A stretch of DNA of 64,000 bases from assembly GCF_003568845.1 (NCBI RefSeq), contig NZ_CP030126.1, forward strand, positions 1,949,001 through 2,013,000, written 5' to 3'. The position numbers were made by a program, and so were the translations under genes. Positions within the stretch are counted from its first letter, which is position 1. Every line of letters begins with the position of its first letter. Below, in pieces: positions 1 to 8,658 of this stretch. The notes below the pieces were generated by a model. The model ran no database searches and was not told where the DNA came from. It worked only from the letters and a program-made list of their open reading frames with translations. The stretch comes from Indioceanicola profundi (lineage in GTDB: Bacteria > Pseudomonadota > Alphaproteobacteria > Azospirillales > Azospirillaceae).

Positions 1-178
1 CCGCATTCCAGCAGCGTGAGGGCGGTTCCTGGCGCGCCGGCCCCGGAGGCCTGCCTTTGCGGGAATGCCAGCCAGCGCACCACCCTCGGGAACCGTGCCG
101 TCCAACGCATGCCGCCGCCTCCCCTTCGATGTCCACCCTCCAGGGTTCAGCAGATTCCGTGCCAAGCGGAGCCGGCGG

Positions 179-1093
179 TCACATCGCCCGCAGGAAGGCC
201 CGGACCACGGCGGCCGAATTGTCGGCGGCAAGCTGCATGAAGGTGAAGATCCGGTTGTCCCCCTCGTCGCCCCCGGCGAGGTCGGAGAGGGAGCGGAAGG
301 CGATGAAGGGCACCCCGTTGGCATGGGCGACCATCGCCACCGCGCCCGACTCCATGTCCAGCGCATCGGCGTCGAAGGTCTTGAAGGCGTAGGTGCGGAA
401 CGCCGCATTGTCCATGAAGACCGGCCCGGTCAGCCCGTTGCCGCCGATCACGACCCTCGGCTCCTCCTCAAGGCAGGAGTCCGGCTTGGCGCACCGGTCC
501 AGCGGCACATCCACCAGCGCCTTGCGCGCCAGGGTCAGCAGCTTTTCATCCACCTCGAACCAGAACCGCATCTCACCCTCGGGATGGGCGCTGCTGCGCA
601 CCGGAACCTCCTGCGGGTGGATCATCCCGTAATTGGGGAAGCTGGCCGGGCGCCAGGGCGGCGGGGCATAGGTGCCGTCCGGCCGCTCGCGGGCGAAGGT
701 GCCTTCCAGATAGTTGCCCCAGCGGGCCGGCACGGTGACGTCGCCCACATTCAACTCCGGGTCGATGCCGCCTGCGATCCCGCTGAAGACGATGGCCTGG
801 ACCGGAAACCGGTCCAGCAGAAGCTGGGTGGTCATGGCCGCGTTCACGATGCTGATCCCGCTCAGGACCAGCACCACCGGCTTGCCCTCCAGCATGCCCG
901 TGGTGAAGCGCACGCCATTGACGGTCCGGTGCTCCTGCGCCTCGGTCGCGGCCAGGAGCTTCTTCATCTCCGGCTCGAAGGCGGAGAGCACGGCGACCCG
1001 CGGCGGCTGCTCCGTCCCGGAAACGCTCTCCGCCGCCTGTCCGGCCGAGGCCAAACTGCACAGAATGAAAAGCCCCGCCATGACGCGCTTCAT
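179..1093 (-). CDS. Exported MTA/SAH-type nucleosidase (PNP_UDP_1 phosphorylase superfamily)
   Basis: A 304-residue protein. The chosen ATG starts MKRVMAGLFILCSLASAGQA, a clear Sec signal peptide; a start 21 bases upstream would spoil it. The mature part has nucleoside phosphorylase/nucleosidase hallmarks: an N-terminal VAVLSAFEPEM strand, the SGIAGGID glycine loop, and near the C terminus DMESGAVAMVA followed by FRSLSD, which is the ribose-binding Glu and catalytic Asp pattern of 5'-methylthioadenosine/S-adenosylhomocysteine nucleosidases. Classical MtnN is cytosolic and about 230 residues. This longer exported form probably cleaves nucleosides in the periplasm, but the exact substrate is not determined. 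It stands alone, with a tRNA-Leu upstream on the same strand. Confidence 0.8.
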   Translation of the reverse strand: MKRVMAGLFILCSLASAGQAAESVSGTEQPPRVAVLSAFEPEMKKLLAATEAQEHRTVNGVRFTTGMLEGKPVVLVLSGISIVNAAMTTQLLLDRFPVQAIVFSGIAGGIDPELNVGDVTVPARWGNYLEGTFARERPDGTYAPPPWRPASFPNYGMIHPQEVPVRSSAHPEGEMRFWFEVDEKLLTLARKALVDVPLDRCAKPDSCLEEEPRVVIGGNGLTGPVFMDNAAFRTYAFKTFDADALDMESGAVAMVAHANGVPFIAFRSLSDLAGGDEGDNRIFTFMQLAADNSAAVVRAFLRAM

Positions 1094-1243
1094 CGCCCAC
1101 CCCCTCTGTTGCACCGCAACACGATAGGAAGACGCCGATCGCAGCGCAACTGGCAGCAGAAGGAGGGGCGAGCAGAAATGAAGACGGTGACTGCAAAGCC
1201 GCCGCAGGGCACCGGTCAGGAATCCAGCCCTGGAAAGTCAAGG

Positions 1244-1329
1244 TGGTGCCCCAGGCCGGACTCGAACCAGCACGACCTTTCGGCCAACAGATTTTGAGTC
1301 TGCCGCGTCTACCATTTCGCCACTGGGGC
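1244..1329 (-). tRNA. tRNA-Leu (anticodon CAA)
   Basis: Read on the minus strand, the acceptor GCCCCAG pairs with CTGGGGC, followed by A and an encoded CCA. The D-loop reads GGTAGAC, the anticodon loop is CTCAAAA (anticodon CAA, decoding UUG), there is a long variable arm as expected for a class II tRNA, and the T-loop is GGTTCGAGTCC. Total length with CCA is 86 bases. Confidence 0.95.
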
Positions 1330-1570
1330 ACCGGGCGCTTGGACGCGGGCGGGATCATAGCGGGCGGTCCGGCGGCGTCAAACTGAATCGTCATGGCGCG
1401 GCTTCTGCCCGGAATGGGTAGGCCCGCGGCTGCCCCGTTCGATGTTCCCGCGGCCCAATGGGCGCGATTGCCTGTCCCGGACACGGCTGGTACAGGTGGG
1501 GGCCCCCTGATCGACCGGGGGCGGCCGTGCCACGGCCCCGCCCCCGACCGCGCCTGCGAGGTTTCTTCCC

Positions 1571-2152
1571 GTGATCCGCCCGCTTTATGACTGGACCATG
1601 CGTCTGGCCGCGCATCCGCGCGCAATGTGGAGCCTCGCCGGCGTCTCCTTCGCCGAGAGCTCCTTCTTCCCGATCCCGCCGGACGTCATGCTTATTCCGA
1701 TGATCCTGGCCAACCGGAAGAAGGCCTTCCTGATCGCCGCCGTCTGCACGCTGGCCTCGGTCATCGGCGGGCTTTTCGGCTATCTGATCGGCTACGCCCT
1801 GTACGAGGCGGTCGCCGAGCCGATTCTGCAGGCCTACGGCTATGTCGACCAGTTCGCCGCGTTCGAGGCGAAGTACAACGAGTGGGGCGCGCTGATCGTT
1901 GCCGGCGGGGCGCTTACACCTTTCCCCTACAAGATCACCACCGTGTTCAGCGGCATGGTGGGCATGACCATTCCGGGCTTCATCGTCGCCTCTATCATCG
2001 GGCGGGCCACGCGCTTTTTTCTGGTCGCCGCCCTGCTCTACTGGTTCGGGGAACCGATCCGGGTCTTCATCGAAAAGAACCTGGGCATGCTCTCCGTCCT
2101 CTTCTTCCTGCTGCTGGTGGGCGGTTTCGTCGCTGTGAAGTTCCTGCTGTAG
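1571..2152 (+). CDS. YqaA/DedA-like inner-membrane protein
   Basis: A 193-residue polytopic membrane protein. The N-terminal part contains FAESSFFPIPPDVMLIPMIL, the E-x-x-x-F/P-P-x-P motif typical of the DedA/SNARE-associated (VTT) family and its YqaA branch. Hydrophobic segments follow at about residues 48-75, 108-135 and 170-193. The central GGALTPFPYKITTVFSG matches the second conserved block (G-x-x-P-x-x-R/K). Family members are linked to lipid-carrier flipping and envelope homeostasis; the specific substrate here is unknown. The gene lies just upstream of dsbB with a 40-base gap and may be co-transcribed with it. Confidence 0.85.
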   Translation: MIRPLYDWTMRLAAHPRAMWSLAGVSFAESSFFPIPPDVMLIPMILANRKKAFLIAAVCTLASVIGGLFGYLIGYALYEAVAEPILQAYGYVDQFAAFEAKYNEWGALIVAGGALTPFPYKITTVFSGMVGMTIPGFIVASIIGRATRFFLVAALLYWFGEPIRVFIEKNLGMLSVLFFLLLVGGFVAVKFLL

Positions 2153-2192
2153 CCGCTTCCCCGGCCGCGTGCGCGGGGCTATATCGGTGGGC

Positions 2193-2711
2193 ATGAGCAG
2201 CACCGCCCGTCTTCTGGCCGCTCCGCGCCTTGCACCCGCCCTGTTGATCGGGGCCTGTTTGGCCGCGCTCGGCACCGCCCTCTTCGCCCAATATGTGGGC
2301 GGGCTGCCGCCATGTGAGCTCTGCATCTGGCAGCGTTGGGCCTATGCGGCCGCCATCGCCCTGCTGCTGCCCGGCCTGTTCCTGGGCGGACGGCCCGCCG
2401 CCAGAGCCGTCGTGCTGACGCTTGGCGGGTTGGCCTTCCTGGCCGGCGCCGGCATCTCCCTCTTCCATGCCGGGGTCGAGCAGGGCTGGTGGCAAGGGTT
2501 GTCGGGATGCAGCGCCAGCTTCAACCCGTCCGGTTCGCTGGAGGATCTACGCGCCCAGATTTTCGCCGCCCCCATCGCCAAATGCGACGAAATCCCCTGG
2601 TCGCTGTTCGGCCTGTCCATCGCCGGCTGGAATGCGTTGGCCTCTCTGGCGCTGGCCGGCCTTGCCTTCGCCGCTGCCTGGGCGACCGCCCGCCGCCGCC
2701 GCCATTGCTGA
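2193..2711 (+). CDS. dsbB: Disulfide bond formation protein B
   Basis: A 172-residue four-helix inner-membrane quinone reductase that reoxidises DsbA. The first periplasmic cysteine pair is CELC at residues 41-44, in the family context PPCELCIWQRW. The second pair is C106 (GLSGCSAS) and C131 (AKCDEIPW), as in the DsbB/BdbC family. An upstream in-frame start exists at 2169, but MSSTARLL places the first transmembrane helix at the expected distance. It sits between a YqaA-like gene and coq7; sharing the ubiquinone theme with coq7 fits electron transfer from DsbB to quinone, although this is context only. Confidence 0.92.
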   Translation: MSSTARLLAAPRLAPALLIGACLAALGTALFAQYVGGLPPCELCIWQRWAYAAAIALLLPGLFLGGRPAARAVVLTLGGLAFLAGAGISLFHAGVEQGWWQGLSGCSASFNPSGSLEDLRAQIFAAPIAKCDEIPWSLFGLSIAGWNALASLALAGLAFAAAWATARRRRHC

Positions 2712-2734
2712 GCGCACTGTTCGAGGATCGAGAG

Positions 2735-3331
2735 ATGAGCGACACCGCCCTTCCCCGCCAGGACCGCTTCGCAGCCCCCACCAACATGCCCCGCCCCCGC
2801 CGCCTGCCTGGCGACCCGGACAAGCGCGGCATGCTGGAGCGGATCATCCGCGTCGACCATGCCGGCGAGTACGGGGCGGCCCGCATCTATGCCGGCCAGC
2901 TCTCCGTCCTGGCCCGCACCAAGTCCGGCCCCACCATCCGCCATATGGCGGAGCAGGAGCAGGAGCATCTGGACACCTTCAGCAAACTGATCACCAAGCG
3001 CCAGATGCGCCCCACCGTGCTTCAGCCTTTCTGGCACGTTGCCGGCTACGCCCTGGGCGCCGGCACCGCCCTGATGGGTGAACGGGCGGCCATGGCCTGC
3101 ACCGTGGCGGTCGAGGAAGTCATCGACGAGCACTATGCCGACCAGTACGGGCTGCTGGGCGAGGACGAGGCCGATCTGAAGGATACGATCGAGCGCTTCC
3201 GCCTGGAAGAGCTGGAGCACCGCGACATCGGCCTGGCGAACGAGGCGGAGCTGACCGCCGGCTACGGCCTGCTGACTGCGGTGATCAAGGCCGGCTCCCG
3301 CGCCGCCATCTGGATATCGGAGCGGTTCTGA
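2735..3331 (+). CDS. coq7: 3-demethoxyubiquinol 3-hydroxylase (Coq7 family)
   Basis: A 198-residue di-iron carboxylate enzyme that catalyses a late ring hydroxylation in ubiquinone synthesis. The ferritin-like metal ligands are visible in order: RVDHAGEYGA (Glu), EQEQEH (E-x-x-H), VEEVIDEH (Glu/His) and LEELEHRDIG (E-x-x-H). The chosen start follows GAGAG six bases upstream and begins 23 bases after the dsbB stop. The same frame is open upstream through dsbB, but that part is only a shadow. Confidence 0.93.
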   Translation: MSDTALPRQDRFAAPTNMPRPRRLPGDPDKRGMLERIIRVDHAGEYGAARIYAGQLSVLARTKSGPTIRHMAEQEQEHLDTFSKLITKRQMRPTVLQPFWHVAGYALGAGTALMGERAAMACTVAVEEVIDEHYADQYGLLGEDEADLKDTIERFRLEELEHRDIGLANEAELTAGYGLLTAVIKAGSRAAIWISERF

Positions 3332-3411
3332 GCCGCTTCGCGGACCTTTAACAAAAATTGGAACTGGTCACGTCGGCCGCCGTTCGACTTCTGCAATGCT
3401 GGAGAAGCCGG

Positions 3412-4383
3412 ATGCACGACGTCATTTTCGCCACCCATAATCCCGTCATCCTGCGGGACATGCTGAACCCTGAAATCCGCGACAATCCCGTCGCAGGCAA
3501 AGGCAAGCTGTTCCTGCCGCCCGGTGCGGCCCCCGGCAGCCGCCTGCCGGCCATGGTGGTGCTGGAAGGACTCGGCGGGTTGAAGGATGAGCGGGAGATC
3601 GCCTATGGCCGCGACCTCTCGGCGGACGGCTATGCCGTGCTGGTGGTGGACACCTTCGGCACCCGCGACGCCGACCTGCTGGACGACACCACCCGCGCCC
3701 TGACAGTGACGGAGGCCATGATGCTGGCCGATGCCTTCGGCGGCCTTCGGTTCTTACGCCAGCATCCGGCGGTGGACCCGGACCGGATCGGCGTCATGGG
3801 CTTTTCCTATGGCGGGATGATCACGGTGCTTGCGGCCTATGACCAGATGCGGCGGCTGATGGCGCCCGACCTGCCGGGCTTTGCCGCCCATGCCAGCTAT
3901 TACGGCTGCTCCATCCCCCGGCTGGACGATCCCACGGCGACCGGCGCGCCGGTGCTGATCCAGATCGGGGCCAAGGACCGGAATGTCAGCGTCGAGCGCA
4001 CGGAGCGGATCGCCGGCGACCTGCGGCGAGGCGGCGCCGAGGTGGAGCTTGTGGTCCACGACGCCTGGCACCAGTGGGACGGCATGGACGTCGAGAAGCG
4101 ATTCGTCCGCTGGAGCCTGGAGGGGCTGCACCTGCGTGTGGACAAGGATTGCAATGTGATGCGGGAGAGCCTGCCGCCCGTGCCCATGGTCGGCGCCTGG
4201 AGTCGCCGCACCCTGATCGCGATGGGCGTCCGCCCCACCGGCTATCACATCATGCGGGATGAGCAGGTGGAGGAGGAGAGCTATGCCATCCTGCTTCGCT
4301 TCCTGGAGAAGTCGATGCAGGCCATGCCTGCTTCCGTCAGGCCGCCTGCGGCCGGTGCTGTTGCGCGAAGCGCCACTGGCTGA
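3412..4383 (+). CDS. Dienelactone hydrolase-family alpha/beta hydrolase
   Basis: A 323-residue alpha/beta hydrolase. The nucleophile elbow GFSYGG puts Ser at about residue 132. A DGYAVLVVDTFGTR block precedes it, IGAKDRNVS supplies a candidate Asp, and VVHDAWHQWDG a candidate His. These match the DLH family (PF01738), although classical dienelactone hydrolases use Cys rather than Ser, so substrate identity is open. The protein continues about 80 residues past the catalytic His, longer than a typical DLH. Its 3' end overlaps the convergent yciB gene by 47 bases. Confidence 0.8.
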   Translation: MHDVIFATHNPVILRDMLNPEIRDNPVAGKGKLFLPPGAAPGSRLPAMVVLEGLGGLKDEREIAYGRDLSADGYAVLVVDTFGTRDADLLDDTTRALTVTEAMMLADAFGGLRFLRQHPAVDPDRIGVMGFSYGGMITVLAAYDQMRRLMAPDLPGFAAHASYYGCSIPRLDDPTATGAPVLIQIGAKDRNVSVERTERIAGDLRRGGAEVELVVHDAWHQWDGMDVEKRFVRWSLEGLHLRVDKDCNVMRESLPPVPMVGAWSRRTLIAMGVRPTGYHIMRDEQVEEESYAILLRFLEKSMQAMPASVRPPAAGAVARSATG

Positions 4384-4987
4384 GCATGAACAGGATGTTG
4401 GCGGGAAGGACGGCAAAGGTCTTGTAGGCCGCCCAGGCATCCACCCCCAATGTCCGCCACACGATCTCGTTGATCACCGCCAGGGCGGTGAGGAACAGGG
4501 CCACCCGCAGGCTCAGCATCCTCCATCCCTTGTCGGTCAGCTGGAAGGTACGGCCCAGCGCCATCTTGAGGCCCGGCCTGCCCACAGCGACGCTGCCGAA
4601 CAGGAACAGGGCGAAGGACCCGTTCATGAGGGTGGGCCGGACCAGAATCCAGTACGGATCGCTGTCCGCCAGGGTCATGGCGCCCAGCGCCAGGATGAAG
4701 ATCAGGCTGATGAGCGGAACGACCGGAAGCCGTCCTTCCCGCCACCAGGCGAACCCGGCCGCCACCGCCGTCGCCGCCATGAACACGGCGGTCGCGGCAT
4801 AGATTCCGACAGCGGAATTGGCCAGGAAGAACAGGATCAGCGGTCCGAACTCGGTTCCGACCTTCTCCCATATCCGGGCCTTCAGCGTAGGCTGCTGACC
4901 CGGGTCATGACCCTGGGGCACACGGCCCGCCGGGGCCTGAAGGTTAGAAGCCGGCATCCGGCCGGGCGCGAGGGAGGCGTTTTCCAT
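4337..4987 (-). CDS. yciB: Inner-membrane septation protein YciB (IspZ/IspA family)
   Basis: A 216-residue protein. After a polar N-terminal tail of about 35 residues, five hydrophobic segments follow. Family signatures are EFGPLILFFLAN near residue 46 and, towards the end, INEIVWRTLGVDAWAAYKTF, which closely matches the NE-x-V/I-W conserved block of YciB/IspZ (PF04279). The family affects septum formation and envelope structure; its biochemical activity is unknown. The start encoding MENASLAP is chosen because longer reading runs through the divergent yceI promoter region. Confidence 0.9.
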   Translation of the reverse strand: MENASLAPGRMPASNLQAPAGRVPQGHDPGQQPTLKARIWEKVGTEFGPLILFFLANSAVGIYAATAVFMAATAVAAGFAWWREGRLPVVPLISLIFILALGAMTLADSDPYWILVRPTLMNGSFALFLFGSVAVGRPGLKMALGRTFQLTDKGWRMLSLRVALFLTALAVINEIVWRTLGVDAWAAYKTFAVLPANILFMLSQWRFAQQHRPQAA

Positions 4988-5148
4988 GCATGAAATTAAC
5001 CCGCAAGGTCGAACCCGGTTCCCGAGCAGGGCCGGGATTGTCGCCACAGCAGCAACAAACCATTCTAGGGATAGCGGCTTGTCCCTCGTCCGCAGTAAGG
5101 TTACCTGCTTCCCACATCGTCCGGTTTCCCCGCGCCGAGGAGATATCC

Positions 5149-5760
5149 ATGCGCAGCCACATTCTGTCCGCTCTACTGGTCGCCACGTCCCTGGTGGCCG
5201 CCCCCGCCTTTGCCCAGCAGCCAAGCAGCAATCCTGCCGATGTGAAGGCCGGCACCTACGTGGTTGAGCCGACCCATGCCAAGGTCGTATTCGCCATCAG
5301 CCATCTCGGCTTCTCCACCTACTACGGCGCGTTCCCGAAGCTGGACGGCACGCTGGTGCTGGACCCGGCGGACCCGGCCAAGAGCAAGGTGGACATCGTC
5401 ATCGACGTGACCGCTGTGGACACCAGCGATCCCAAGCTGGACGCCCACCTGAAGGCCGCTGACTTCTTCGATGCGGAGAAGTTCCCGACCGCGACCTTCA
5501 AGAGCACGAAGGTGGAACGCACCGGTGAGAACACCGCCCGCATCACCGGCGACCTGACCCTGAAGGATGTGACCAAGCCGGTCGTCCTGGACGCCACCTT
5601 CAACCAGGCCGGCGTCAACCCGCTGAGCAAAGTCTATTCCATCGGCTTCGATGCCGAGACCACCATCAACCGGTCCGAATGGGGCATCACCACCTATGTT
5701 CCGGCCGTCGGGGACGAGGTGAAGCTGCGGATCGGGACCGAGTTCCAGCTCAAGCAGTAA
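5149..5760 (+). CDS. YceI-family periplasmic lipid-binding-like protein
   Basis: A 203-residue exported protein. The start is fixed by GAGGAGAT just upstream and by the signal peptide MRSHILSALLVATSLVAAPA-FA. The mature part is a YceI lipocalin-like barrel: GTYVVEPTHAKVVFAISHLG at the N terminus, then FSTYYGAFPKLDGTL, KAADFFDAEKFPTATFKS and the terminal IGTEFQLKQ. YceI proteins bind polyisoprenoid lipids; in vivo roles vary. It lies 120 bases upstream of a second YceI domain fused to cytochrome b561, so this locus carries two YceI modules and is probably functionally linked to a membrane b-type cytochrome. Confidence 0.92.
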   Translation: MRSHILSALLVATSLVAAPAFAQQPSSNPADVKAGTYVVEPTHAKVVFAISHLGFSTYYGAFPKLDGTLVLDPADPAKSKVDIVIDVTAVDTSDPKLDAHLKAADFFDAEKFPTATFKSTKVERTGENTARITGDLTLKDVTKPVVLDATFNQAGVNPLSKVYSIGFDAETTINRSEWGITTYVPAVGDEVKLRIGTEFQLKQ

Positions 5761-5880
5761 CCGCCCGATCGGCGGGGCCGGATCGCGGCCCCGCCCCGGC
5801 CGACTTCCAGGCACCGACTGTTACAGGCAAGGGGAAGGCCCGCGGCTTGCCCGGCCCATCCTGGTCCAGCGAGAACCGCC

Positions 5881-7083
5881 ATGCCCGCAACGCCGCCCGC
5901 ACAGGTGCGCTACAGTGCCGTCGCCATGGCGCTGCACTGGCTGATCGCGCTGGCCGTCCTGCTGCTTCTGGGCAGCGGGATGACCATGACCCGCATGGCG
6001 CCGGGCCTGCTGTCCTTCGATCTCTACCAGTGGCACAAGGCGCTCGGCATCACAGTGCTGGCGCTGACGCTGCTCAGGATCATCTGGCGGCTTACCCACC
6101 GTCCGCCGCCCCTGCCCGACAGCATGCCCCGGCTTGAGCGGCTTGCCGCCCATCTGGGACATGCGGGGCTCTATGCATTGCTGCTGGTCTTGCCTCTGAC
6201 CGGCTGGGCCATGGTCTCCGCCTCGCCCCTGAATATTCCGACCACCTGGTTCAACCTGTTCCTGATCCCCCATCTGCCGACGCCCGAAACGCTGGAGGCC
6301 CGGAAGGCGCTGGAGAGCGGGCTGGAGGAGCTGCACGGGATCGGCGGCTGGCTGATGCTGGCCCTTGTCGGCGTCCATGTGGCCGCGGCCCTGCGCCATG
6401 CCCTGATCCTGCGCGACGGCATCTTTTCCCGCATGGTGCCTGCACGGGCTCCCACGCTCCGGCAGCTCGCTTGGGCCATATTGCCCGTACTGGCGATTGC
6501 AGCCGCTTTCGCCTTCCGCGGCCCGGCGCTGGAGCAGGCGGATCGGACGGCCGCATTGACGGATGCCGCCCCCGCCAGCGCTGCCGACAGTTGGATCATC
6601 GACCCTGCCCGGTCCCGGCTCGGCTTCCGCGGCACGCAGATGGGAGCGCCTTTCGAAGGGGAGTTCCGCCGGTTCACGGCGGAGATCGTCTTCGACCCGG
6701 ATCGGCCCGACTCCGGCCATGTCCTGGCGGTGGTGGATACCGGCAGCGCCCACACCGGCGACAGCCAGAAGGACACGGCGCTCCCCCAGGCGGACTGGTT
6801 CGATGTTGGCGCCTTCCCCGAAGCCCGTTTCGAGGCGGGGAGTTTTCGGCGGACGGGTCCGGACAGCTATGAGGCCATCGGCAGCCTGACGATCCGCGGT
6901 ATGCAGCGCCCCGTCGCCCTGCCCTTCACCCTTGCGGACGAAGGCGACGCCACGCGGGCGACAGGCCGGGTGCAGTTGATCCGCACCGAGTTCGGTGTCG
7001 GCCAGGGACAGTTCGCGACAGGCGATTGGGTGGCGCTGGAGGCGGACGTGACCGTGGACCTCGTGGCGCGCAGGGCGCGATGA
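5881..7083 (+). CDS. Cytochrome b561-YceI fusion protein
   Basis: A 400-residue two-domain protein. Residues about 8-185 are a di-heme cytochrome b561 domain with candidate heme-ligand histidines in MALHWLIALAV, YQWHKALG, HLGHAGLYALLLVLPLTGW and GVHVAAALRHA across four helices. A fifth hydrophobic segment near residue 200 leads to a linker, then a complete YceI domain from about residue 235 (SWIIDPARSRLGF to the C terminus, including KDTALPQADWFDVGAFPEA). The fusion implies that the periplasmic lipid-binding barrel is tethered to a quinol-oxidising or -reducing membrane cytochrome. It probably forms a unit with the upstream free-standing YceI gene. Confidence 0.9.
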   Translation: MPATPPAQVRYSAVAMALHWLIALAVLLLLGSGMTMTRMAPGLLSFDLYQWHKALGITVLALTLLRIIWRLTHRPPPLPDSMPRLERLAAHLGHAGLYALLLVLPLTGWAMVSASPLNIPTTWFNLFLIPHLPTPETLEARKALESGLEELHGIGGWLMLALVGVHVAAALRHALILRDGIFSRMVPARAPTLRQLAWAILPVLAIAAAFAFRGPALEQADRTAALTDAAPASAADSWIIDPARSRLGFRGTQMGAPFEGEFRRFTAEIVFDPDRPDSGHVLAVVDTGSAHTGDSQKDTALPQADWFDVGAFPEARFEAGSFRRTGPDSYEAIGSLTIRGMQRPVALPFTLADEGDATRATGRVQLIRTEFGVGQGQFATGDWVALEADVTVDLVARRAR

Positions 7084-7098
7084 TCCGGCGCCGTGGCG

Positions 7099-7746
7099 CT
7101 AGGTCTGGTCCAGTTCGGAGTCCCAGTAGAGGAAGTCGCGCCAGCTTTCGTGCAGGAAATTCGGCGGGAAGGATCGGCCGTTTTCTTGAAGCTGGTAGGC
7201 GGTGGGCTGAAAAGCCGGCTGGATCGGGTGCATCCCGCATTGGTGGGGATAGCGATTGCCCTTCAGCAGATTGCAGGCGGAACAACTCGTTACAACATTT
7301 TCCCAGGTCGTCCGCCCGCCTTTGGACCGGGGAATCACATGGTCGAAGGTCAATTCCTGGGTGGGAAAACTTCGACCGCAGTACTGGCAACAGAACCTGT
7401 CACGAAGAAAGACATTGAACCTTGTGAAGGCCGGCCTTCGTGTCGCCGGAATGTACTCTTTCAAACTGATGACGCTGGGAAGTTGGATTTCGGAGGTCGG
7501 TGATCTCACCACTCTGTCATAGTGTGAGATGATGTTGACCCGGTCGAGCACGACCGCCTTCACCGCCTCCTGCCAACTCCAGAGTGACAGGGGGAAGTAG
7601 CTGAGCGGACGGAAGTCCGCGTTCAGCACCAAAGCCGGGCAACTGTTCAGCGGTGGAGCCAAGACCCACCCCCATGCCGTTTCCGTTTGGCGCCCGGCCG
7701 GTACCCAGCAGCGCCTGTAAACCCAGCCGGAACCCAGGATGTTCAT
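7099..7746 (-). CDS. HNH endonuclease
   Basis: A 215-residue protein of a family widespread in alphaproteobacteria and other bacteria. The conserved N-terminal block [20 protein letters not shown] precedes the nuclease core CCQYCGR, then [13 protein letters not shown] (catalytic His), [18 protein letters not shown] (Asn, with the second CxxC of the zinc knuckle). The physiological role of these stand-alone HNH proteins is unsettled. The start is uncertain: the ATG used here has a weak ribosome site, while a TTG at 7662, preceded by GGGGGTGGG, would begin just before the conserved block. Convergent with the b561-YceI gene, 15 bases away. Confidence 0.88.
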   Translation of the reverse strand: MNILGSGWVYRRCWVPAGRQTETAWGWVLAPPLNSCPALVLNADFRPLSYFPLSLWSWQEAVKAVVLDRVNIISHYDRVVRSPTSEIQLPSVISLKEYIPATRRPAFTRFNVFLRDRFCCQYCGRSFPTQELTFDHVIPRSKGGRTTWENVVTSCSACNLLKGNRYPHQCGMHPIQPAFQPTAYQLQENGRSFPPNFLHESWRDFLYWDSELDQT

Positions 7747-7874
7747 ATAGGACACTCGCCCCTTTGGCAACCTCGTGCTTCTGTCAAGGCCCATTTGTCA
7801 TGGTGCCGTAACGGAAATTTGGGCTAGAAGCTGTAGCGGCAGGCTTTCGGACATACCCTATCTTGAGGCGGTCC

Positions 7875-8561
7875 CTATCTTGAGGCGGTGCTGTTTGACC
7901 TCAGCGAATCGCGCAGGAACATTCCGCCCAGGCGGATGCCTTCCTCATCCAGCCCGTGCCCGAGTCGGGACCGGATATGGCTGGCGACGGTTAGGCCCGC
8001 GGCGGACAGCGCCTGGGCCGCCATGCTGGTGGCCTGCCAGGGTACGACCTCGTCCGCGTCGCCATGAATCAGCATCACCGGCGGGCGGCAGCGCACGTCC
8101 CCGGCCAGCAACTCCGCCCCCACCAGCGCGCCGGAATAGCCCAGCACCGCAGCCGGCGCCTGCGGCAGCCGCAGGGCTGCATGCAACGCCGTCATCGTCC
8201 CCTGGGAAAAGCCCACCAGCGCCAGCCGCGACCAGGGCAGTCCCCGCTTTTTCAGCTCCCGGTCCAGGAACCCGGTCAGGATCGGCGCTGCCGCCTGCAC
8301 GCCCGCCAGAAGGCTGGTCATGGTCCAGTCCTGCAGGCTGAACCACTGCCTTCCATAAGGGGCCATGTCGCAGGGGAATGGAGCGTCGGGCGCGATGAAG
8401 GCGGCGTTCGGCAGCATCGCCCCCCACGGTCCCGCAAGGTCGATCAGGTCTCTTCCGTCCGCCCCGACCCCGTGCAGAAGCACGATCAGGCTTTCTGCCC
8501 GTCCGCCGGCTGCGGGCGGAACTTCCGGCCCTGTCAGATGTGGAAAGTCCTTCATCCCCAT
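7875..8561 (-). CDS. Phospholipase/carboxylesterase (YpfH-like alpha/beta hydrolase)
   Basis: A 228-residue serine hydrolase of the Abhydrolase_2 family. It has an oxyanion loop LIVLLHGVGADGRDL near the N terminus, the nucleophile elbow GFSQGT at about residue 118, HGDADEVVPW supplying Asp, and RLGHGLDEEG supplying His. Family members hydrolyse short acyl esters or thioesters. It is divergent from gluQ with a short spacer and shows no obvious metabolic link to it. Confidence 0.88.
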   Translation of the reverse strand: MGMKDFPHLTGPEVPPAAGGRAESLIVLLHGVGADGRDLIDLAGPWGAMLPNAAFIAPDAPFPCDMAPYGRQWFSLQDWTMTSLLAGVQAAAPILTGFLDRELKKRGLPWSRLALVGFSQGTMTALHAALRLPQAPAAVLGYSGALVGAELLAGDVRCRPPVMLIHGDADEVVPWQATSMAAQALSAAGLTVASHIRSRLGHGLDEEGIRLGGMFLRDSLRSNSTASR

Positions 8562-8658
8562 CTCTTCTCTCTGTCAGGACGGAAGCGACCGGATGGCATC
8601 TCCCTCCGCCCGCATCGTCCGCATTGTTATCGGGACCCGGCCCGGCTATGCCATCCCG

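Noticed and set aside
1-178. Possible gene end at the start of the window
   Set aside because: No frame on either strand there shows recognisable protein features; short frames extend into the shadow of the nucleosidase gene.
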